From JAKLDO01 sp035354435 (lineage in GTDB: Bacteria > UBP6 > UBA1177), in contig DAOQAY010000130.1 in assembly GCA_035354435.1 (NCBI GenBank), positions 1 through 7,974 on the forward strand: DNA of 7,974 nucleotides, written 5' to 3'. This document shows, in pieces, positions 1 to 5,047 of this stretch. Both the position numbers and the translations under genes were made by a program. The notes beneath the pieces are model-generated. The model saw nothing but the letters and a program-made list of their open reading frames with translations, searched no databases and was not told the DNA's origin. Every line of letters starts with the position of its first letter. The stretch's first letter is position 1.

Positions 1-915
1 AATATTTTCGGGCAGATGAATATTTTCCAATTGTGAGCAGCCGTAAAAAGCACCGCATTCTATTTCATTGACCGTATTTGGAATTGTGATCTCTTTTATC
101 TTTCTGCAATCAGAAAAAGCACCGGCTTCTATTATTTTAACAGATTCCGGAATTGTCACTGATGTTCTGCCTGCCGGAACAGACAGCAACCGCTCCTGCC
201 CTTTGTCAAAAAGCATTCCTTCATAACTGCTGTACTTGCGATTTTCCTTGTCAACCGTAATGTCACCGGAACATCCGGAAAAAGCATAATCATCTATAAT
301 AATAACATCTTTTCCTACCTTGATATTTTGAAGTTCCTCACAATTCATAAATGCTCCGAATTCAAAAACCGACAGTTTTTCAGGAATATTAATTTTTTCA
401 AGAGAAGTACAGGATGCAAACATTCTTGCACCGATTTTATATAGTTTTGCTGGCAGAATCGCTTCTTTCAACGATTTACACGATTCAAAAGGACCCTCTT
501 TTCTGGTATAATCGAATTCATAAAAAAACACATCGCCCGTAATCTGAACTTTTTCAAGAAAACTGCATTCAAAAAAGCATCCCGAATAAAACCGGACAAC
601 TCGTTCAGGTATTATAATTTCATTCAAACCGCTTGCACAAAAAGCCCGTTCTCCGATTTCTCTTATTTTCAAAGGAAGATCCATCATTTTCAAATCTATA
701 CAGTTTTCAAAACATTTTTCAGGAATATTGTCAATTCCGAAAGTATGCGAAATATCAAGATGAATTCTTTTATTCCCCGATTTCATATATTCAGAAGAAG
801 CAATCAGTGTTTTATACGAAATCCTGCCGCTCACTTTTATAAAAACGGCGGCGTTTTCCTCCAAACCTTTTAAAATTAATGGAAGCTCTGTCGTTTTTCT
901 GAGATTGATTTTCAT
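1..915 (-). CDS. BspA/Treponema-type leucine-rich repeat protein, 3' end cut by window edge
   Basis: My translation of the minus strand from the ATG at 915 gives 305 codons with no stop before base 1, so the gene continues off the left edge. The start has an upstream GGAG at a normal distance. After an N-terminal stretch of about 50 residues (FIKVSGRISY, then IHLDIS), LRR_5-type repeats run from about residue 60 to the edge. Their pattern is 'IPEKCFENCIDLKMMDLP', 'IGERAFCASGLNEIIIPE', 'IGARMFASCTSLEKINIPE', and so on. An island at about 220-265 with YEGMLFDKG and SVPAGRTSVTIPESV is typical of BspA-like proteins. I see no signal peptide or lipobox, so the N-terminus looks cytosolic. The family is used for protein-protein binding, and in some bacteria for adhesion. 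The ligand here is unknown. Fold assignment is firm, function is not. Confidence 0.9.
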   Translation of the reverse strand, partial: MKINLRKTTELPLILKGLEENAAVFIKVSGRISYKTLIASSEYMKSGNKRIHLDISHTFGIDNIPEKCFENCIDLKMMDLPLKIREIGERAFCASGLNEIIIPERVVRFYSGCFFECSFLEKVQITGDVFFYEFDYTRKEGPFESCKSLKEAILPAKLYKIGARMFASCTSLEKINIPEKLSVFEFGAFMNCEELQNIKVGKDVIIIDDYAFSGCSGDITVDKENRKYSSYEGMLFDKGQERLLSVPAGRTSVTIPESVKIIEAGAFSDCRKIKEITIPNTVNEIECGAFYGCSQLENIHLPENI

Positions 916-977
916 TAAATCTCCAACTTTCTTAAAACTACGACAACAGTAGCCGGAACTTAAATTTTTTCAAGATG

Positions 978-1005
978 TTGCCAACAGATAATGTTTCGAT
1001 ATAAT
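978..1005 (+). promoter_or_regulatory. Sigma70-like promoter of the helical-repeat gene
   Basis: TTGCCA at 978-983, a 16-base spacer, then a perfect TATAAT at 1000-1005. Transcription would begin near 1012. That lies at or after the ATG at 1010, so it argues that the 1010 codon is not the start and supports the internal ATG at 1058 with a leader of about 45 bases. Confidence 0.6.
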
Positions 1006-1046
1006 TTTAATGAATTGCGACTCAGCAAATAGCCGTGGCGATTTTC

Positions 1047-1053
1047 AAGGTGG
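1047..1053 (+). promoter_or_regulatory. Ribosome binding site that decides the 1058 start
   Basis: AAGGTGG lies four bases before the ATG at 1058. The upstream in-frame ATG at 1010 has no such site and sits at the predicted transcription start, so the longer reading is unlikely. Confidence 0.65.
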
Positions 1054-1057
1054 ATAT

Positions 1058-1819
1058 ATGGTGGATTTTTTTGATAATTTTTTAAAAATAAGAAGAGAAT
1101 ATCCAAAGATATTCTGGACTTATATTGATGTTGCAAAGAACAAAGCCGTTTCCAACAGCGGAAGATCAAAACGGCTTCTTAAAAAAGCGGAAAATAAAGC
1201 TGAAAACTTTAACAATCTGATTCATCTCGCCAACACTTGGGTTGAGCTTTTCAATGACAAAGAAATGGCTGAACAAGTACTTAAATTAGCTGAAGAAAAA
1301 GCGAACAACTTCTATGATGTTATAGAACTTTCGGAAAACTTGGTGAAACTGCTGAATGACGAAAAACATGCTAAACAGCTAATACAAAACTTGATAAAAG
1401 AAACTGAAAAATCAAATGATAACCTGAACATCATAAATGACTGGACAAGTATCGCAAGTGTGTGGATGGAGCTTTTTAATGATGTGAAAAAAACGGAACA
1501 GCTTCTTAGAAAAGCGGAAACATACGCAGAGCATGTTGAACAGTTTACATATCTTGCACTGGAATGGATTTTAATTTTAAATGATACGACAAACGCAAAA
1601 AGAGTTCTCAGAAAATCAGAGAAATTCTATGTGGAATTCTGTTATGAATGGATGGATGTAGCAAAAGCATGGATGGAGATGTTAAAAAATAATGAAGAAG
1701 CCCAAAAAGTTCTGTTCCGAGCTGAGAAAAAAACAAATGACATCGATGAATTGAAAGCGATTGCTAAAGCCAGAAAAGACCTTTTTGGAAATAAAAAAAC
1801 AGACGGAACAAATCATTAA
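1058..1819 (+). CDS. Protein of ~34-residue alpha-helical repeats, unknown function
   Basis: The protein has 253 residues from the preferred ATG at 1058; the open frame extends back to 1010. From about residue 17 to the end it is built of roughly seven repeats of 33-38 residues. Their pattern is (aromatic)xx(L/V)Axx-W-x-E-L-(F/L)-N-D-xxx-A-xx-(L/V)-L-x-K-A-E. Clear copies begin near residues 50 (LANTWVELFND), 84, 122 (IASVWMELFND), 159 (LALEWILILND) and 192 (VAKAWMEMLKN). Two predicted helices per repeat resemble a TPR- or Sel1-like solenoid, but the conserved Trp/Asn-Asp positions are not those of the classic TPR. There is no signal peptide and no transmembrane segment, so it is probably a cytosolic scaffold. 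I do not recognise a named family. It is transcribed alone, away from the LRR gene, with no hairpin terminator obvious after its stop. Confidence 0.85.
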   Translation: MVDFFDNFLKIRREYPKIFWTYIDVAKNKAVSNSGRSKRLLKKAENKAENFNNLIHLANTWVELFNDKEMAEQVLKLAEEKANNFYDVIELSENLVKLLNDEKHAKQLIQNLIKETEKSNDNLNIINDWTSIASVWMELFNDVKKTEQLLRKAETYAEHVEQFTYLALEWILILNDTTNAKRVLRKSEKFYVEFCYEWMDVAKAWMEMLKNNEEAQKVLFRAEKKTNDIDELKAIAKARKDLFGNKKTDGTNH

Positions 1820-1854
1820 ATTGCAAAATTAAATACATGAGAACATATGTATAT

Positions 1855-1882
1855 TTGAAAAATCTATTCAATTTCCTATAAT
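1855..1882 (+). promoter_or_regulatory. Strong sigma70-like promoter facing the structured element
   Basis: TTGAAA at 1855-1860 (five of six to consensus), a 16-base spacer and a perfect TATAAT at 1877-1882. The expected start is near A1890, two bases before the first paired base of the folded element at 1892-1977. No protein start follows before 2159, so it either drives a small RNA or gives the lipoprotein genes a long leader. Confidence 0.5.
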
Positions 1883-1889
1883 CTTTTTC

Positions 1890-1984
1890 ACGGGGTCGCT
1901 GTCGGAAGGCTTCCGAGTCCTTTCAGCTCCGGCTGACTGATGAGATCTACCGCATGCGTCTCTTGCGGAGCGACCCTTGTTCTT
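1890..1984 (+). ncRNA. Candidate structured small RNA or leader element, four-helix junction
   Basis: About 61% G+C over 1891-1980, against clearly AT-rich flanks. By eye the plus strand folds into a closed junction. P1 is GGGTCGCT (1893-1900) with AGCGACCC (1969-1976), extendable by a G-U pair. P2 is TCGGAA/TTCCGA (1902-1907/1911-1916). P3 is TCAGC/GCTGA (1923-1927/1932-1936), closed by TCCG, a UNCG tetraloop inside a C-G pair. P4 is CCGCA/TGCGG (1950-1954/1964-1968), abutting P1. A TTGTTCTT tract follows P1 and could act as a weak terminator, giving an RNA of about 95 bases. The UNCG loop and the promoter both favour the plus strand. I do not recognise a known RNA family. It may instead be one copy of a dispersed intergenic repeat. 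No energy calculation or covariation was possible. Confidence 0.4.
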
Positions 1985-1988
1985 AAAT

Positions 1989-2078
1989 CGGAAATTCGCA
2001 GATGCGAAAGACCTGTCCGTCAGCTTGTCCGTTGGAGCTTTATCGAAAACGGAAGCTTTGCGAAGATCAGATTTTCCG
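1989..2078 (+). other. Second folded intergenic domain
   Basis: CGGAAA (1989-1994) can pair with TTTCCG (2073-2078) and so enclose two hairpins. One is TTCGCA-GA-TGCGAA (1995-2008). The other is a longer arm, TCCGTT (2028-2033) with AACGGA (2048-2053), extended by AGCT/AGCT (2022-2025/2054-2057) across a two-base bulge. A heptamer TGTCCGT occurs twice, at 2014-2020 and 2026-2032. G+C is intermediate. It could be the 3' half of the preceding RNA, a separate leader structure for the lipoprotein genes, or part of an intergenic repeat. Confidence 0.3.
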
Positions 2079-2097
2079 CCCTTGCAACTGGAAGAAA

Positions 2098-2126
2098 TTG
2101 ACACAAATATTTTCGGCTGATAAACT
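2098..2126 (+). promoter_or_regulatory. Sigma70-like promoter of the lipoprotein genes
   Basis: A perfect TTGACA at 2098-2103, a 17-base spacer and TAAACT at 2121-2126 (four of six). Transcription would start near 2133, leaving a leader of about 26 bases before the ATG at 2159. It lies just downstream of the folded element, so the lipoprotein mRNA made from it would not contain that structure. Confidence 0.6.
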
Positions 2127-2158
2127 TTTTCAACTTTTTGATCAATTCAGGAGATAAA

Positions 2159-3049
2159 ATGAGATTAAACGCAATACTTTTAATACTTTTTATATTTTCA
2201 ATACTTCTATCCGGTTGCGATCTTTTTGACAGCTGCGAAACATACTGCAAAAATGATATAATTCATCACTGCAGTAACGACGGCGGCTTATTCGGCGGAA
2301 CAGATGACTGGTATACCGAAGACTGCAAGGAAGATGGCTTGATGTGTCTTGAAAAAGGAAATACTGCCTACTGTGTTTTTAAATCTGACAGATGCAATGC
2401 TTCTACTGACAGCTTCTGTACCGATGAGAATGCTTCTGCTTATTGTATAGAAAAAAATGGTAAGTTTTATGCAATCAACGCCGATTCCTGTTATTCATCT
2501 GACAATGAGGTCTGTGTCCAGTTCGGCAGTGAAGCAAAATGCGTTGTCCCCTCTGAAGATTGTAATTCTAAATCAAAATCGGTGTGTCTTGAAAACAAGC
2601 CGGTCGATTGTTTTGAAAAAGACGGGGATTTCTTTATTGAAATCGGTTATGACAGGGAATGTTACGATTATGAGGAGTGCGTTGAAGTTGACAATACAGC
2701 CATGTGTCTTCGACCGGTTGATTTCTGTATTCCGTCAACTGATCTTCACTGCATTGGAAACCAGCAGGGACGATGTTGGGAAAAAAATGGCAGATACTAT
2801 GCATCTTTTAGTTACGACTGTGACTGGATTGATGACAGTATATGTCTGGAACTCAGCAATGGTGATCTCGAATGCCTTATTCCGATTAACGAATGTGACT
2901 CAACTACTAAAAGTTTCTGTGTAAACGATTCTGTTGCTGTCTGTTATGAAAAAGACGGCTCTTTTTATTTCGATAGAAAATATTACTGCAACAGTTGTAT
3001 CTACGATCCTGAAACTAAATCGGCACATTGTCTGAGTGATGAAGATTAA
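2159..3049 (+). CDS. Cysteine-rich modular lipoprotein, first of tandem pair
   Basis: The protein has 296 residues from the ATG at 2159, chosen because AGGAG lies five bases upstream. An in-frame TTG at 2138 has no such site. Residues 1-19 are a lipoprotein signal peptide ending in LLSG-C20, so the mature protein should be lipid-anchored on the periplasmic or outer side. The rest is five modules of about 50-55 residues, each with six cysteines, at about 26-76, 77-131, 132-185, 186-241 and 242-296. Full modules read C-x6-7-C-x7-8-C-x11-15-C-x2-6-C-x8-C, with YEKDG/IEKNG after the third Cys. That makes 30 cysteines besides C20, consistent with disulfide folding outside the cytoplasm. Similar Cys modules occur in large lipoproteins of delta-type bacteria; this is from memory. 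Ligand and function are unknown. It shares an operon with the paralogue 13 bases downstream. Confidence 0.88.
   Translation: MRLNAILLILFIFSILLSGCDLFDSCETYCKNDIIHHCSNDGGLFGGTDDWYTEDCKEDGLMCLEKGNTAYCVFKSDRCNASTDSFCTDENASAYCIEKNGKFYAINADSCYSSDNEVCVQFGSEAKCVVPSEDCNSKSKSVCLENKPVDCFEKDGDFFIEIGYDRECYDYEECVEVDNTAMCLRPVDFCIPSTDLHCIGNQQGRCWEKNGRYYASFSYDCDWIDDSICLELSNGDLECLIPINECDSTTKSFCVNDSVAVCYEKDGSFYFDRKYYCNSCIYDPETKSAHCLSDED
2211..2229 (+). repeat. 19-base direct repeat at the lipobox, copy 1 (copy 2 at 3106-3124)
   Basis: CCGGTTGCGATCTTTTTGA is identical in both lipoprotein genes and encodes the end of the signal peptide and the start of the mature protein (SGCDLF / TGCDLF). It marks the tandem duplication; copies are 895 bases apart. 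Confidence 0.9.
3017..3041 (+). repeat. 25-base direct repeat at the C-terminus, copy 1 (copy 2 at 3909-3933)
   Basis: Twenty-five identical bases, beginning AAATCGGCACATTG, encode KSAHCLSD at the end of both lipoprotein genes, 892 bases apart. The middle of the two genes has diverged far more, so this end is either the youngest junction of the duplication or kept alike by gene conversion. Confidence 0.9.
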
Positions 3050-3052
3050 TCC

Positions 3053-3058
3053 GGGAGG
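3053..3058 (+). promoter_or_regulatory. Ribosome binding site that decides the 3063 start
   Basis: GGGAGG lies four bases before the ATG at 3063. Upstream in-frame GTG (3036) and ATG (3039) codons would overlap the previous gene and lack a site. The corresponding position before the first lipoprotein also carries AGGAG. Confidence 0.75.
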
Positions 3059-3062
3059 TAAA

Positions 3063-3941
3063 ATGAAATTCAACGCAATTCTTTTAATACTTTCAACATT
3101 TCTAACCGGTTGCGATCTTTTTGAAGAAGACTGCCGCACCTACTGTGAAGATGATGTTCTGCATGAGTGCTCAAGCGGAGTTATGGGAGGAAATGATTGG
3201 TCTCATCTTGACTGTAAAAAATACGACAGCATCTGTATTGATAATAACTGCGTTAAACCTTCAGATAGATGCAATTCCAAGACTGAGAGCATCTGTTTAG
3301 ATCAAAATGTTGCTAAATGCTATGAATATAATGGGAATTTTTATACTGAGGCTCTAAATGAATATGGCTGTGAAGGATACACCTACACAGACCGTTGTGT
3401 TGAAATTAACAATAAAGCATTGTGTCTTACTCCTGTAATCGGATGTAACTCTGAAGCAGAAACGGTTTGTGTAGACAACAACAGGGCTGTCTGTTATAAA
3501 AAAGACGATGATTATTATGTCAGTATTGAATCAAGCTGCTTTTCTCAGAAGTGTATTCAGATAGAAAATAGCGCATATTGTGCTACTCCTGTTCAAGAAT
3601 GTCGTCCTTCTGACGGCACTGTGTGTGTAAACAATCAGGTTTCTAGTTGTTATAAAAAAAACGGATACTTTTATGTCATTTACAGAGATAATTGTAAATT
3701 TTCAGGCCCCTACTGTGTAGAAATAAGTAGTTATGAAGCAAAATGTCTTTATCCAAACGGAGGTCCCTGTGATACTGAATCCGAAAGCATTTGTGTCGGA
3801 ACTAAAGATGTCGGCAAATGTTACGAAAAAGACGGACTGTATTTTACAAGCATTTTAAATACTTGCGAAAATTATGAAGATGACGAATGCGTCTACGATA
3901 CCAAGACAAAATCGGCACATTGTCTGAGTGATGGGGAGTAA
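3063..3941 (+). CDS. Cysteine-rich modular lipoprotein, second of tandem pair
   Basis: The protein has 292 residues from the ATG at 3063, 13 bases after the stop of its paralogue, so the two are almost surely co-transcribed. The signal peptide ends FLTG-C17. Five six-cysteine modules follow, beginning near residues 24, 70, 127, 178 and 232, with the same spacing as in the first copy (C-x6-7-C-x7-8-C-x11-15-C-x3-8-C-x8-9-C). This gives 30 cysteines plus the lipid-bearing one. The first module differs (C-x3-C-x7-C) in both genes. Conserved features between copies are GCDLF, (K/N)DG or KNG after the third Cys, and KSAHCLSD at the end. Most other non-Cys positions differ. As in the first copy, Asp follows the lipidated Cys. 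Probably an envelope protein binding an unknown partner; enzyme motifs are absent. Confidence 0.88.
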   Translation: MKFNAILLILSTFLTGCDLFEEDCRTYCEDDVLHECSSGVMGGNDWSHLDCKKYDSICIDNNCVKPSDRCNSKTESICLDQNVAKCYEYNGNFYTEALNEYGCEGYTYTDRCVEINNKALCLTPVIGCNSEAETVCVDNNRAVCYKKDDDYYVSIESSCFSQKCIQIENSAYCATPVQECRPSDGTVCVNNQVSSCYKKNGYFYVIYRDNCKFSGPYCVEISSYEAKCLYPNGGPCDTESESICVGTKDVGKCYEKDGLYFTSILNTCENYEDDECVYDTKTKSAHCLSDGE

Positions 3942-4008
3942 ACAGCTAAATGGAATTCTTTTCTTTTAAATAAATCGGTATTGAGTTATCATTGTGCGTC
4001 AACTCTTC

Positions 4009-4014
4009 AGGAGG
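4009..4014 (+). promoter_or_regulatory. Ribosome binding site that decides the 4021 start
   Basis: A full AGGAGG six bases before the ATG at 4021. The in-frame GTG at 3994 lacks a site and would put charged residues before the signal peptide. Confidence 0.8.
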
Positions 4015-4020
4015 AATAAA

Positions 4021-5046
4021 ATGAAAAATGTTATCATTCTGTTTGCGGCGTTTGGGATGCTTTCGTGTGCCACAGGTTCTGCCGAAAAGAATTTTGCCGC
4101 AACTTATGCTGATGCCTACAAAAAAGGTTTCGAGGACGGATTTGAAAAGGCTAACTCAATGAAAATGCCTGCTCCGGTTCAAGCCCCGGCTCTAAACTAC
4201 GGGAGCAATTATGGCGGATATAACGATTATTACGGTTATGACAATTACAACAATACCGCCGCTAATCAGAAAGGAACAATAAATTACGCAGTCCAGACCA
4301 ACAATCTGGCATCAGTAAAGGAACTTGTCGAGAAAAAGAGCGCTGATGTCAATTCAATGGATGCAAGCGGATACTCTCCACTTCAGATAGCTGCAAGGCT
4401 CGGGTATGTTGATATTGTCAATTATCTCATTTCAAAAAGCGCAAATGTCAATTTTGTGTCAAGCGACAGCTACAGTCCTTTGAAAGAAGCGATTACTTAC
4501 AAAAAATTCCCTGTTGCCGAGATACTTATTTCAAAAGGGGCGGATGTTAATTTTGTCGATAATGCCGGATATGCGATGATCTATTACGCTGCACAGTCAG
4601 GAAATAAAAAGGTTGTTGAAATGATCCTTGAAAAAGGTGCCTCTGCAACAACCGTAGGCTCGACCGGCTTCGGACCGCTCCTTGCAGCAGTCAGCATGGG
4701 ATTTGATGATATTGCGGAACTTCTTCTCTCAAAAGGTTCCAACCCTGATGAAATAGACAATTACACAGGATTTTCAGCGCTGATGTATGCAGTCAGGAAC
4801 AATAAGATCAAACTTGTAGAACTTCTGTCGGCAAAGACCACAAACATCAATTTCACCGAAAAAACAGGAAAGACAGCTCTTCATCTTGCAGTTGAATATA
4901 ACAGACTCGATATGGTTAAAATACTTGTAAAAGCCGGATCCAACCCTGAAATAAAGGATAATAACGGGGCATCTCCCTCGGAAACCGCAGACAAAAGAGG
5001 GTTGAAAGATATATCTGATTTTTTCAAATCGACAAAAAAGATCTAA
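4021..5046 (+). CDS. Ankyrin-repeat lipoprotein
   Basis: The protein has 341 residues from the ATG at 4021. The N-terminus is a short signal peptide ending GMLS-C16; Met at -3 is a little unusual for a lipobox, but the overall pattern is good. Next comes ADAYKKGFEDGFEKAN (29-44), a helix resembling YxxGFxDG segments of other envelope lipoproteins. A Pro/Ala then Tyr/Gly/Asn-rich linker follows (50-80). Eight ankyrin-type repeats start near residues 86, 116, 149, 181, 214, 248, 281 and 314. The seventh is canonical (TGKTALHLA, then ILVKAGSNPEIKD); the first and last are degenerate caps. Ankyrin stacks bind proteins, and here they would do so in the periplasm or on the surface. The gap to the previous gene is 79 bases with no terminator seen, so read-through from the lipoprotein operon is likely. 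A TATCAT at 3987-3992 is only a weak promoter hint. Confidence 0.9.
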   Translation: MKNVIILFAAFGMLSCATGSAEKNFAATYADAYKKGFEDGFEKANSMKMPAPVQAPALNYGSNYGGYNDYYGYDNYNNTAANQKGTINYAVQTNNLASVKELVEKKSADVNSMDASGYSPLQIAARLGYVDIVNYLISKSANVNFVSSDSYSPLKEAITYKKFPVAEILISKGADVNFVDNAGYAMIYYAAQSGNKKVVEMILEKGASATTVGSTGFGPLLAAVSMGFDDIAELLLSKGSNPDEIDNYTGFSALMYAVRNNKIKLVELLSAKTTNINFTEKTGKTALHLAVEYNRLDMVKILVKAGSNPEIKDNNGASPSETADKRGLKDISDFFKSTKKI

Positions 5047-5047
5047 A

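Larger units (their letters stand above)
916..1057. other. Divergent intergenic region between LRR gene and helical-repeat gene
   Basis: These 142 bases separate two head-to-head genes and should hold both start signals. The rightward promoter is clear (978-1005). For the leftward LRR gene I see only the ribosome site and weak promoter-like matches, for example TTGAAA with a 16-base spacer to TACTGT on the minus strand, which I do not call. Confidence 0.6.

Noticed and set aside
1010..1057. Earlier ATG start at 1010 for the helical-repeat protein
   Set aside because: There is no ribosome site, it lies at the predicted transcription start, and the added 16 residues do not belong to the repeat pattern.
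1833..1852. ATACAT/ATGTAT hairpin after the helical-repeat gene as a terminator
   Set aside because: The stem is six weak A-T-rich pairs with an eight-base loop and no T-run after it.
1937..1944. CTGATGAG, resembling the hammerhead ribozyme core or a C box
   Set aside because: No GAAA segment with matching stems follows, there is no cleavage-site helix, and box C/D RNAs are not bacterial.
1868..2104. Minus-strand 78-codon reading frame across the G+C-rich block
   Set aside because: It begins with GTG without a ribosome site, overlaps the -35 of the lipoprotein promoter, is very basic with no hydrophobic core, and follows the hairpins of the element. It is better explained as a by-product of the structured sequence.
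2457..2924. 155-codon plus-strand frame inside the first Cys-rich lipoprotein
   Set aside because: It is an out-of-frame shadow; the cysteine register and lipobox of the main frame are decisive.
2900..3139. Minus-strand frames opposite the starts of the two lipoproteins (also 2020-2250)
   Set aside because: They resemble each other only because the paralogous signal-peptide regions on the other strand are alike; no ribosome sites.
3964..3992. Separate promoter for the ankyrin gene (TTTTAA, 17 bases, TATCAT)
   Set aside because: The -35 is poor and such matches are frequent in AT-rich sequence; read-through from upstream is at least as likely.
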